This document shows, piece after piece, positions 8,594-17,189 of a DNA stretch of 64,000 nt. The stretch is taken from positions 7,130,001 through 7,194,000 of the forward strand of contig NZ_CP108101.1 of assembly GCF_036195325.1 (NCBI RefSeq), given 5' to 3'. The notes below the pieces were generated by a model that saw nothing but the letters and a program-made list of their open reading frames with translations, did no database searches and was not told where the DNA came from. Each line of letters begins with the position of its first letter. Position 1 is the first letter of the stretch. The position numbers and the translations under genes were made by a program. The stretch comes from Streptomyces sp. NBC_00234 (GTDB taxonomy: Bacteria > Actinomycetota > Actinomycetes > Streptomycetales > Streptomycetaceae).

Positions 8594-9517
8594 GTGGACG
8601 AGGAAACCGGGCGAACAGCGGGCACCACCGGGCAGGGCGCTCGCGCCGGAGGCTCGGACTCCGCCACCGAGGCGTTCGTCGCCCACCGCAATCTGCTGTT
8701 CACCGTCGCGTACGAGATGCTCGGCTCCGCCGCCGATGCCGAGGACGTCCTCCAGGAGACCTGGCTGCGCTGGGCGGACATCGACCACGCCACGGTGCGG
8801 GACCCGCGTGCCTTCCTCGTCCGCATCACCACCCGCCAGGCGCTGACCCGGCTGCGTACGCTGCGCCGGCGCAAGGAGTCCTACGTCGGCCCCTGGCTGC
8901 CCGAGCCCCTGCTCACGGCGCCCGATGTCGCCGAGGACGTCGAACTGGCCGACAGCGTCTCCATGGCGATGCTGCTCGTTCTGGAGACGCTCGCGCCGAC
9001 CGAACGGGCGGTGTTCGTGCTGCGCGAGGTGTTCGACGTCGGGTACGACGAGATCGCGCAGGCCGTCGACAGGTCCGCCGCCGCTGTCCGGCAGATCGCC
9101 CACCGCGCACGGGCCCACGTCGCGGCACGCCGACCGCGTGAGACCGTGACCCCGGCCGAGGCGCGCAGCGCGCTCGCGGCCTTCCGGCTGGCCGTCGAAA
9201 CCGGCGACATGCGGCGCCTGCTCGACATGATCGCTCCGGACGTCGTACTGCTGACCGACGGCGGCGGCGTCGTACGAGCCGCCCTGGAGCCCGTCGTGGG
9301 CGCCGCGGCGGTGGCCGACGTGCTGACCAGACTCAGGTCCGCGACCTTCCAGCCGGCGCAGGTCAACGGCCACCCGGCTCTGCTCCTGCGCACGGGCGGC
9401 GGGATCGACACCGTCCTGGCGGTACGGCTGGAGGGTGGCCTCATCACCGGCCTCTACGCCGTCCGCAACCCCGAGAAGCTGTCACGCGTCGACCGGGAGA
9501 CCGCGGTGGGCCGCTGA
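8594..9517 (+). CDS. sigJ: ECF41-family RNA polymerase sigma factor (SigJ-like) with SnoaL-like C-terminal extension
   Basis: This 307-residue extracytoplasmic-function sigma factor directs RNA polymerase to its own regulon. Sigma region 2 (HRNLLFTVAYEMLGSAADAED) and region 4 (FVLREVFDVGYDEIAQAV) are clear. Three hallmarks of ECF41 are present: the linker motif WLPEPL near residue 101, DGGG near 222 and NPEKL near 292, the last two inside the SnoaL-like C-terminal domain that replaces a separate anti-sigma factor. GTG 8594 is chosen because AGGAG sits 6 bases upstream; the frame stays open to 8483 without a better start. The divergent AhpD-like gene is its probable target. Confidence 0.92.
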   Translation: MDEETGRTAGTTGQGARAGGSDSATEAFVAHRNLLFTVAYEMLGSAADAEDVLQETWLRWADIDHATVRDPRAFLVRITTRQALTRLRTLRRRKESYVGPWLPEPLLTAPDVAEDVELADSVSMAMLLVLETLAPTERAVFVLREVFDVGYDEIAQAVDRSAAAVRQIAHRARAHVAARRPRETVTPAEARSALAAFRLAVETGDMRRLLDMIAPDVVLLTDGGGVVRAALEPVVGAAAVADVLTRLRSATFQPAQVNGHPALLLRTGGGIDTVLAVRLEGGLITGLYAVRNPEKLSRVDRETAVGR

Positions 9518-9614
9518 GCCCGGACCCTCGGTCGGGCGGGCCGGCCTCCTGGCAGCGGCCGGCTCCGCCCCGGACTCCGACGGCTCGGCCCCGCCGTACC
9601 GAGCCCTGCCGGAC

Positions 9615-9995
9615 TCAGGGGATCAGCAGCCAGTCCGCGCCGACGGCGGCGGCGAGTCCCGTGCCCAGGAGCCAGCTGGCGAGGCGCGTCCGCCCGTTTC
9701 TGCTGAGTTCGATGACGATGCCGCAGAGGATGAGCGCCAGCCCGTACACGCCGACCACCAGGACGGAGGACCGGCTCGCGATACGCAGGGCCAGGACCAC
9801 GGCCATGGCCGCCATACCCACCGAGGAGAGGGCGATTCTGAGGTGGCGCGCCTGACGTGGGGTCAGTCTCTGCGCTGTGTCGTCCGGTTCGGGTATCTCC
9901 GCGTCCGCATCCGCGCTCCGGTCCTGCGCTGTCGCCGCGTCCGCATCCGTGCTCCGGTCCTGCTCTTCTTGCCGGTCCCCGTGAGAAGTGCTCAT
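9615..9995 (-). CDS. small membrane protein of unknown function
   Basis: The 126-residue protein has a hydrophilic acidic N-terminus with an imperfect repeat (DRSTDADAATAQ then DRSADADAEI), followed by three hydrophobic segments: IALSSVGMAAMAVVLALRIA, VLVVGVYGLALILCGIVIE and LASWLLGTGLAAAVGADWLLI. It is therefore predicted to be a small integral membrane protein with a cytoplasmic or external charged N-tail. I do not recognise the family. ATG 9995 was preferred because the upstream frame is Arg/Gly-rich shadow sequence; no strong ribosome-binding site is visible. It is convergent with the sigma factor gene. Confidence 0.6.
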   Translation of the reverse strand: MSTSHGDRQEEQDRSTDADAATAQDRSADADAEIPEPDDTAQRLTPRQARHLRIALSSVGMAAMAVVLALRIASRSSVLVVGVYGLALILCGIVIELSRNGRTRLASWLLGTGLAAAVGADWLLIP

Positions 9996-10069
9996 GATGG
10001 CGGATCGTAATCGCTCACCGATTCGCCCGGGCGGCGGGCCGCGGCGATTCGGCCTAGGTCGTGTCCGCC

Positions 10070-10552
10070 CTAGTGCCGCAGGCGGGGCGCCTCGCCAGCC
10101 GCGTCCACCGGCTGGGGGCTCGCCTCCACCCGTCCGGCCAGTTCCTCGGCCCAGGTGATCAGTGAGCCGACGCCGATGCCGTACGGATCCGCGTCCCGGT
10201 ATCCGGAGATCGCGACCGCCCCGCGCCGCAACAGCCGTGCCCCGCCTTCCGTGTTGCCCCGGGCGGAGTGGGTCAGGCCCACGGCGAGCTGGGCCAGTCC
10301 CCGCCACAGGTCGCGCTCCGGTTCCGGGCCCGACTTCCAGGCGTCCTCGAACACCTCGTGCGCGTGGAACGGCATGCCCGCGTCCAGGAGCCGTTGAGCC
10401 TCCCGCACCGTCTCCTCGGGGGTACGCACCACACCTTCGGGCTGCCGCTCCACTCCCGGAGTCCCGTAGGGCAGGGGGCGCCCCAGTCCGTCCCGGGGGC
10501 GTGCGTTGCGCGCCCGGCCTTCTGGATCACGGTCCCTGTGCGTCTCGTTCAC
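10070..10552 (-). CDS. DUF309 domain protein
   Basis: This protein of about 160 residues contains the DUF309 signature HAHEVFEDAWK, followed by a helical region (LWRGLAQLAVGLTHSARGNTEGG). DUF309 proteins are small all-helical cytoplasmic proteins whose function is unresolved. The N-terminal RDRDPEGRARNARPRDGLGRPLPYG block is the usual actinobacterial extension. The start is uncertain: GTG 10552 is used because it best covers the conserved extension, but the GGAGG sequence touches it directly, so a slightly different start is possible. Divergent from the large ATPase gene. Confidence 0.75.
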   Translation of the reverse strand: MNETHRDRDPEGRARNARPRDGLGRPLPYGTPGVERQPEGVVRTPEETVREAQRLLDAGMPFHAHEVFEDAWKSGPEPERDLWRGLAQLAVGLTHSARGNTEGGARLLRRGAVAISGYRDADPYGIGVGSLITWAEELAGRVEASPQPVDAAGEAPRLRH

Positions 10553-10662
10553 CCTCCGATTGTGCCTCGCACCTGCGAGGAACTCTCGGAACCCTGTCCG
10601 CGGGGCACCTCGCGCGACTAGTCTCGGCAGTCGTCGTTGCCATACTTTGGGGAAGGGTAGGC

Positions 10663-13314
10663 ATGAAGCCGTCCCGGCCGTTGTACGAGCGGGAACCGGA
10701 ACTCGCCGCTGCCGCACAAGCCGTGGACGCCCTGTGTGGCGCCCAGGCATCCGGCGGGCTGCTGGTCTTCAGCGGCGAGGCGGGGATCGGCAAGACCGCG
10801 CTGCTCGCCGAGGTCCGCTCGATCGCCGCCGGCCGCTGCACCGTCTGGTCCGCACGGGGCGGCGAGACCGTCACCTCCGTGCCGTTCCACGTCGTACGCC
10901 AGTTGCTCCAGCCCGCCCTGGACCAGTTCCCCGCGGACGAGACGCGCGCCCTGTTCGGTGACTGGTACGAGATCACCGCTCCCGCGCTCGGCCTCGCCGA
11001 ACCGACCGGTCCGCAGCCCGACCCGCAGGGTGTCCGGGACGGCCTCGACTTCGTCGTGGGCCGCCTCGCCTCGCGGCTCAGCCACCGCCCGCTGCTGCTC
11101 ATGGTGGACGACGCCCACTGGGCCGACGGCGAATCCCTCGCCTGGCTCGCCTCGTTCACCGCGCGGCTGGGCGAACTGCCGGTCCTCGTCGTCCAGGCGC
11201 ACCGCCCGCAGGAGCTCGCCGAACGCAACGCCGCACTGAACGCAGGGAACACCGATGCCGAGGGGCACAACGCCCTCGTCCGCGTGGCCCTGCGCGCGCT
11301 GACGCCGGACGCCACGGCCGAGCTCGTCCGCGCGGGTCTGGGCGAGCACGCCGACGACCCCTTCTGCCGCGAGGTGTGGGCCGTCACCGGCGGGAACCCG
11401 TACGAGGCCGTCGAACTCGTCGCCAAGGTGCAGGACCGTGAACTGCCGCCCGTCGAGGAATCCGCGGGGATGCTCCGCGAGCTGGGCGCGTCGGCACGCG
11501 GCAGCGGGCTCGTCGCCCGACTCGAACGGCTGGGCACCAATGCGAACCGTTTCGCCTGGGCCGCCGCCGTGCTCGGCACGGACATCTCCCAGGAGGTCGC
11601 CGCCACCCTCGCCGGAATGAGCTCGGCGGAGGCCGCGGACTGCACCGCACGGCTGCGCGACGCCCGTATCGTCAGCGGCTTCGACCCGCTGGAGTTCGTC
11701 CATCCGCTGATCGCCACCGCCGTGTACCGCTCGATCCCGCCGGCCACCCGCACCGCCTTCCACGGCAGGGCCGCGTGGGCCATCACCCGGGCGGGCCTCG
11801 GCGCCGCCGCGGCCTCCCGGCATCTGCTCGAAGTCCACCCGGACGACGACCAGGAAGTGGTCGCACAGCTCCGCGAAGCCGCGGGCCAGCATCTTGCGGT
11901 CGGCGCCCCCGAAGCGGCCAGGCGCTGCCTCGAACGCGCCCTGGAAGAGCCTCCGCGACCGCAGGACAAGGCGGCCCTGCTGTACGAACTGGGCTGCGCC
12001 ACGCTGCTCAGCTCGCCGCCCACCACGGTTCAGCACCTGCGCGCGGCCCTGGACATGCCGGGCCTCGACGACGACCTGCGGATCGACGCCACCTTCCGGC
12101 TCGCTGCGGCGCTCGCCCACAACAACCAGCTGAAGGAGGCGGCGATCTCGCTCGCCGCCGAGGCGTCCCGCACCGCCCCGGGTCCCGGCCTGATGCGCCT
12201 GCAGGCCGCGCACTTCCTCTGGGAAGGCATGCAGGCGGTCGAGGACGACGGGCCCGCCCGCTCGCGCAGGCTCTCGCGCAACGCGGACCATCTGACCGGC
12301 CGGGACAACGCCGAGCGGGCCCTGCTCATCCTGCGGGCCTTCGACGCCATGCTCCGCGGCGAGAACGCCCACCTCGTCGTCGACCTCTGCGAACGCGCCC
12401 TCGTCGACGGACACCCGGCCCGCGGCCTCGACTGGACGGACACCGAGTGGGGATTCGAACTCCCCACCATGGTCGGCATCACCTTTGCCTTCACCGACCA
12501 GCTCGACCGGGCCGAGGAACTCTTCGGGGAAGCCGTGCGCGCCTTCGAGATCTCCGGCTGGAGCGGTGCGCACCTCGCGTTCGCCCACACACTGCTCGGA
12601 CTCGTCCACCGCCGTCGCGGACGCCTCGCCGAGGCCGAGGGATTCCTCCGCGAGGGACTGCGTCTCGCCGACCGTGTCGGCAGCGGGCTCCCCGTCCACT
12701 GGGACGCGGCCTGCCTGCTCATCGACACGCTGCTCGCCCGCGGCCGGATATCCGAGGCCCGGCTGGTCGCCGACCGGTACGAGTTCGGTGCGCCGTATCC
12801 CAGTGCCATGGTCCTGCCGGACGGCCCGTGCGTCCGGGGCCGGCTGCTGCTCGCCGAAGGCCGTACGAAGGATGCCATCGCCGAACTCGAAGCCGCGGGC
12901 GCCGCGATGGAGGCCCGCGAGCGCTTCAACGGCATCTGGGCCCCGTGGGCCTGCGACCTCGCCCGCGCCCTGGCCGACGAGGACCCGGTCCGCGGCGCGC
13001 AGCTCGCCGCCCGGGCCCGTGTCCACGCCGAACGGTTCGGAACGGACACGGCGATCGGCGAGGCCCTGCGCTGCGTCGCTCTCTTCGCACGGGAGGAGGA
13101 GGCCACGCACCTGCTGTCCGAGGCGGTCCGCCATCTGGAGAGGAACCCGAAGACGGCCACGTACGAGCACGCGCTGGCCCGGTTCGACTACGGGGTCGCC
13201 GTCCGTTCCCCGCGGGAACTGGCCAGGGCCCAGAAGATTGCCACGGCCTGCGGGGCGGAGGGTCTCGCGACCCGCGCCCAGCAGGCACGGGCGTCATTGC
13301 GGGCCTCGGAGTGA
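10663..13314 (+). CDS. large AAA/STAND ATPase lacking a recognisable DNA-binding domain
   Basis: This 883-residue cytoplasmic ATP-binding protein has Walker A GEAGIGKT (residues 38-45), Walker B LLLMVDDAHWAD (near 143-152), and a long TPR-like helical C-terminal half. The N-terminal half is like that of LAL regulators, but the C-terminus ends in QKIATACGAEGLATRAQQARASLR without the LuxR helix-turn-helix, so it is a sensor-ATPase lacking the usual output domain. ATG 10663 is preceded by a GGGGAAGGG stretch. It may be a truncated LAL regulator or an independent STAND-type switch. No adjacent partner gene suggests its job. Confidence 0.8.
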   Translation: MKPSRPLYEREPELAAAAQAVDALCGAQASGGLLVFSGEAGIGKTALLAEVRSIAAGRCTVWSARGGETVTSVPFHVVRQLLQPALDQFPADETRALFGDWYEITAPALGLAEPTGPQPDPQGVRDGLDFVVGRLASRLSHRPLLLMVDDAHWADGESLAWLASFTARLGELPVLVVQAHRPQELAERNAALNAGNTDAEGHNALVRVALRALTPDATAELVRAGLGEHADDPFCREVWAVTGGNPYEAVELVAKVQDRELPPVEESAGMLRELGASARGSGLVARLERLGTNANRFAWAAAVLGTDISQEVAATLAGMSSAEAADCTARLRDARIVSGFDPLEFVHPLIATAVYRSIPPATRTAFHGRAAWAITRAGLGAAAASRHLLEVHPDDDQEVVAQLREAAGQHLAVGAPEAARRCLERALEEPPRPQDKAALLYELGCATLLSSPPTTVQHLRAALDMPGLDDDLRIDATFRLAAALAHNNQLKEAAISLAAEASRTAPGPGLMRLQAAHFLWEGMQAVEDDGPARSRRLSRNADHLTGRDNAERALLILRAFDAMLRGENAHLVVDLCERALVDGHPARGLDWTDTEWGFELPTMVGITFAFTDQLDRAEELFGEAVRAFEISGWSGAHLAFAHTLLGLVHRRRGRLAEAEGFLREGLRLADRVGSGLPVHWDAACLLIDTLLARGRISEARLVADRYEFGAPYPSAMVLPDGPCVRGRLLLAEGRTKDAIAELEAAGAAMEARERFNGIWAPWACDLARALADEDPVRGAQLAARARVHAERFGTDTAIGEALRCVALFAREEEATHLLSEAVRHLERNPKTATYEHALARFDYGVAVRSPRELARAQKIATACGAEGLATRAQQARASLRASE

Positions 13315-13364
13315 GGTAATGTTTCCCATGCGCGGCCACCCGGGGCAACCGGGAGGTAACGCAT

Positions 13365-13438
<74 letters not shown>

Positions 13439-13455
13439 CTCGTAAGAGTCGCAGA

Positions 13456-13493
13456 TCAGAGGCCGTTTCAGAGAAATCTGGAACGGCCTCTGA
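13456..13493 (+). terminator. hairpin terminator after tRNA-Pro
   Basis: A 12-bp inverted repeat (TCAGAGGCCGTT with AACGGCCTCTGA, 14-base loop) is followed by CTCGTTTTCC. Position and trailing T-run fit a tRNA terminator. Confidence 0.7.
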
Positions 13494-13503
13494 CTCGTTT
13501 TCC

Positions 13504-13523
13504 GGGGACCCATTGGGGACCCA
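13504..13523. repeat. short direct repeat next to tRNA-Pro
   Basis: GGGGACCCA occurs twice, separated by TT, just past the tRNA terminator. The rest of 13524-13709 has no recognisable gene. Such repeats next to a tRNA can be leftovers of integration, but no integrase is present, so this remains a weak hint. Confidence 0.35.
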
Positions 13524-13709
13524 CTCGCCTTGACCGTGTCAGCGGGCGACCACGATCGGGCTCGGCAGGGCGCCGAGCATCTGTGCTCGACATCCGTGAG
13601 GTCGGCGTCGAACCGATTGCGGCGCAGGTACGGCCAGAGGGCTCGAGCATCGACTCACGGCTGTCATCGCAGTCCACCGAAGACATTGCCGATCGGCCCG
13701 TTGCGAAGA

Positions 13710-14669
13710 TCACCGAGACGGAAGCACGACGTTCTTCAGTGGCTCTCCTGCGAGGTGGTGCAGGATCTGGGTGCGGATCAGCCGGAGTGCCCGCGGCAGA
13801 AAGGCGGAGCTGTTGCCTCCGACGTGGGGACTGATGAGTGTGTTGGGCGCGTGCCACAGTGGATGCCCGGCTGGGAGTGGCTCTGGGACGGTCACGTCGA
13901 GGGCCGCGTTCAGCCTGCCGGCCGTGAGCTCGGCGAGCAGGGCGTCCGTGTCCACCACAGCCCCTCTGGAGACGTTCACCAGCAGGGAGCGATCCGGCAT
14001 CGAGGCGAGGAAGCGCGCGTCGACCAGGCCGCGTGTCTCCTGGGTCAGTGGCACGGTGAGGATCACCACGTCGGCCTGAGGCAGGAGTTCGGGCAGCTCG
14101 TCGATCGCGTGGACGTGGCCGCGCGGGGAGGAACGGGCTGTGCGGGCGACGCGTAGGAATGCGCATTCGAAGGGGGCGATCCGATCCTCGATCGCGGCGG
14201 CGATGGAGCCGTAGCCGACGAGCAGCACGGTGCAGTCGGCCAGCGCGGGACGGAAACCGCTCCGCCATTCCTGGACGTCCTGGGCGCGAACGAAGTCGGG
14301 GATGCCGCGGAGGGACGCGAGAGCGAGCGTCACGGCCAGTTCGGCGGTGCTGGTGTCGTGGACTCCCCTGGCGTTGCAGAGAGCGACGCCAGCGGGAACG
14401 TGTTCCACCAGGTCGTCGACGCCGGCCGAGAGCGACTGGACGACTCGCAGCCGCGGCATGCTCGCGAGAACCCGTACGGCCGCGTCCCCGCTGCCGTAGG
14501 GGATGACGAGGAACTCCACCGTGGCGAGGTTCTCGGCGTCCGGTGGGCTGTCGGTGCCGTCCCACACCCCGACGGGCAGATCATCGGGCAGGCCGCGAAC
14601 GTCCGCTGCCGGATACGGCAACAAGAACCGGGCGGCGCTCTGACCAGCTGGACGGTCCAAGGAATTCAC
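13710..14669 (-). CDS. D-isomer-specific 2-hydroxyacid dehydrogenase
   Basis: This 319-residue NAD-dependent dehydrogenase is of the D-2-hydroxyacid (glyoxylate/hydroxypyruvate reductase-like) family. The catalytic triad is visible: Arg in NVSRGAVVD, Glu in DVTVPEPLP and His in SPHVGG. The nucleotide-binding loop reads GYGSIA, lacking the third glycine of GxGxxG, so cofactor binding may differ. The start is a GTG at 14669 with only a weak AGG upstream. It is divergent from the GH15 gene and nearest the tRNA. The substrate is unknown. Confidence 0.85.
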   Translation of the reverse strand: MNSLDRPAGQSAARFLLPYPAADVRGLPDDLPVGVWDGTDSPPDAENLATVEFLVIPYGSGDAAVRVLASMPRLRVVQSLSAGVDDLVEHVPAGVALCNARGVHDTSTAELAVTLALASLRGIPDFVRAQDVQEWRSGFRPALADCTVLLVGYGSIAAAIEDRIAPFECAFLRVARTARSSPRGHVHAIDELPELLPQADVVILTVPLTQETRGLVDARFLASMPDRSLLVNVSRGAVVDTDALLAELTAGRLNAALDVTVPEPLPAGHPLWHAPNTLISPHVGGNSSAFLPRALRLIRTQILHHLAGEPLKNVVLPSR

Positions 14670-14932
14670 GGGCCGAACCTAGACGATCGGTCGGCGGTGG
14701 GGTGGTGGGCTCGACGGGCAAGTCCGCCGCATCCTCGTTCGGACGAACGGGGAGCGGCGGTTCGCGGTGATGGACGAGGGCAGTGCCCGCCCCGGCCTCA
14801 TTGGTGAGTCATACGACTACAGGGGCGCGGACCGACTCCGGGCGGCCGTCGATCGTCTCGCCGTGGCAGGCGTCGTACCCGCGGTGCCCGATAGTGGACG
14901 CAGGGGGCTTCGTCCGAGACCTCGGAGCCGCA

Positions 14933-16753
14933 ATGGACCGCTACCCTCCCATCGCCGAGCACGGCCTGGTGGGCGACCTGCAGACAGCCGCGCTCGTGTC
15001 GTCGCAAGGCGTCGTCGACTGGTTCGCGGCGCCCAGGTTCGATTCGCCCAGCATCTTCGCCGCCCTGCTCGATCACGACGGCGGCGGGTACCTGCGGCTT
15101 GCTCCCGAGCACCCGGACGGGACCTGCAAGCAGCTCTACTACCCGGACACCGCCATCCTGGTGACCCGATTCCTGTCGCCGGACGGGGTGGGCGAGGTCC
15201 TCGACTTCATGCCGCCCGACCGGACCGGTACCGCCAGCGACAGGCACACTCTCATCCGCATGGTCCGCGCTGTGCGGGGCAGCGTCGACTTCGCGCTGGA
15301 ATGCCGGCCTCGTTTCGATTACGGCAGGGCCGAGCACGAGCTCGACCTCGGGCAGGACGGTGCCGTCTTCAGGTCGGCCGGGATCGACGGGTACCTGCAG
15401 ACCACGTTTCCGCTGGAGCGGGACGGCCAGGACGTTCGCGGGAAGGTGACGCTGAGCGACGGCGAGTCCGGTGGTGTCGTGTTCACTGTCTGTGCGTCAG
15501 GCGGCGATGCGCCCGCACCTCCTACCGCCGACTGGTTTCATGGGCAGTTCGAGGAGGTCAGCCAGTTCTGGCGGCACTGGCTGCGTAAGTCCCGCTACCG
15601 GGGGCGGTGGCCCGAGCTGGTCCACCGCTCGGCCATCACCCTCAAGCTCCTGACCTACGCCCCCACCGGCGCGCTGATCGCGGCAGCGACCATGGGCCTG
15701 CCCGAACAGGTCGGCGGTGAGCGCAACTGGGACTACCGCTTCACCTGGGTACGTGACGGCGCGCTGTCCGTACGGGCGATGCTGGAACTCGGTTTCGTCG
15801 AGGAGGCCACCGCGTTCGTCCACTGGCTGGTGGACAGGCTCGAGGAGCGCGAGGGCATGGAGGGGGAGCCGCTCCAGACGATGTACCGGATCGACGGAGA
15901 CCCTGACCTGCCCGAAGAGACACTCGAACACTTCGAGGGCTACCGCGGCTCCGCCCCCGTCCGCATCGGCAACGGCGCCGCTGACCAGCTCCAGCTGGAC
16001 ATCTACGGCGAAGCCCTCTACGCACTGTCCCAGGGGTCCGAGATCGCGCAGCAGGCCAGCTTCAAGGGGTGGCATGCGCTGGCCCGGACGCTGGACTGGT
16101 TCGCCGAAGCCTGGGACCGGCCGGATGAAGGCATCTGGGAGACGCGGGGCGGCCGGCAGGACTTCACCTACAGCCGGGTCATGTCGTGGCTGGCCTTCGA
16201 CCACGGGCTGCAACTCGCCGAGCGCTTCCGCAGGCCCGCCGATCTGGAACGGTGGCGCAAGGCCAGGGACGCCGTGTTCGCGCAGGTCATGGAACGCGGC
16301 TGGAGCGAGAAGGAGCGCGCCTTCGTCCAGCACTACGACGGCGACGTCCTGGACGCCTCGCTGCTCCTCATGCCCATGGTCGGATTCATCGCTCCACGGG
16401 ACCATGCCTGGCTCTCGACGCTCGACGCGATGGACCGCAAGCTCGTCTCCGACAGCCTCGTATACCGCTACGACCCCGCCGCGTCGCCGGACGGTCTTCG
16501 CGGTTCGGAGGGCACGTTCAGCCTGTGCACCTTCCTCTACGTCGACGCGCTGGCCCGGGCCGGGCGGGTGTCCCAGGCCCGGTACACCTTCGAGAAGATG
16601 CAGATCTACGCCAACCACGTGGGGCTGTTCGCCGAGGAGGTCGGTCCCGGCGGGGAGCAGCTGGGCAACTTCCCGCAGGCGTTCACCCACCTGTCGCTGA
16701 TCATGGCCGCCATCACCCTCGACAAGGCGCTCGACGCCGAGGACGGACGCTGA
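14933..16753 (+). CDS. glycoside hydrolase family 15 protein (glucoamylase/trehalase-like)
   Basis: The 606-residue protein is a GH15 enzyme with an N-terminal super-beta-sandwich (MDRYPPIAEHGLVGDLQTAAL and following) and a C-terminal alpha/alpha-barrel. RNWDYRFTWVRDG (near residue 264) and the acid-rich EGEPLQTMYRIDG are conserved in actinobacterial GH15 trehalases and glucoamylases. No signal peptide is seen, so it is cytoplasmic and may hydrolyse trehalose or maltodextrin. ATG 14933 has GGAG 6-8 bases upstream; an in-frame GTG at 14894 is the alternative. Bases 14670-14932, the divergent promoter region with the dehydrogenase, contain nothing else that I recognise. Confidence 0.85.
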   Translation: MDRYPPIAEHGLVGDLQTAALVSSQGVVDWFAAPRFDSPSIFAALLDHDGGGYLRLAPEHPDGTCKQLYYPDTAILVTRFLSPDGVGEVLDFMPPDRTGTASDRHTLIRMVRAVRGSVDFALECRPRFDYGRAEHELDLGQDGAVFRSAGIDGYLQTTFPLERDGQDVRGKVTLSDGESGGVVFTVCASGGDAPAPPTADWFHGQFEEVSQFWRHWLRKSRYRGRWPELVHRSAITLKLLTYAPTGALIAAATMGLPEQVGGERNWDYRFTWVRDGALSVRAMLELGFVEEATAFVHWLVDRLEEREGMEGEPLQTMYRIDGDPDLPEETLEHFEGYRGSAPVRIGNGAADQLQLDIYGEALYALSQGSEIAQQASFKGWHALARTLDWFAEAWDRPDEGIWETRGGRQDFTYSRVMSWLAFDHGLQLAERFRRPADLERWRKARDAVFAQVMERGWSEKERAFVQHYDGDVLDASLLLMPMVGFIAPRDHAWLSTLDAMDRKLVSDSLVYRYDPAASPDGLRGSEGTFSLCTFLYVDALARAGRVSQARYTFEKMQIYANHVGLFAEEVGPGGEQLGNFPQAFTHLSLIMAAITLDKALDAEDGR

Positions 16754-17189
16754 GCAGTGGTCACACGATCCCGCCCCGCGGGTGGTCCCACGCTGACGGC
16801 GGCGGAGTCCTCCGCGCTCTACCAGCGCCTTGTCCCGGGCGCGGGCGAGTCGCAGAGCGCACGGGCCATTTCACGCCGGCCAGGCTGGAGAAGTCCCAGT
16901 GTGCCGCCCTCGAACCCTTGCGGCCCGATGAGCCGGGGTTGACGGTGGACGCCGACGCCCCCCAGGCCCGTGTCGATGAGGCGGCCAACGCGCACTCGGC
17001 ACCGCCCCCTTGAGTGCGCCGTGCGCCGTCCGAACTCGTCGACTCGCTGCTCCCGAGAGGGACCGGTAGCTTCGAAAGAGCCACCGAATCCGATCACGCG
17101 GGCGCGTCCCCTGTACGCCGTACCCCGCGCCCCTCAGGACGGGCGCGACGACCAGGACGGCCCGCGACTTCCAAGAACGGGATCTCCGC
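16754..17189. other. 436-bp gap without a recognisable gene
   Basis: Several short frames are open on both strands, but none has a convincing start, ribosome-binding site or family resemblance. No hairpin or repeat of note was found. It presumably holds the promoter of the GMC oxidoreductase gene. Confidence 0.5.

Noticed and set aside
13524..13709. Integrase remnant next to the tRNA
   Set aside because: Only a few residues could be fitted and no catalytic motif is present; only the direct repeat was kept as weak evidence.
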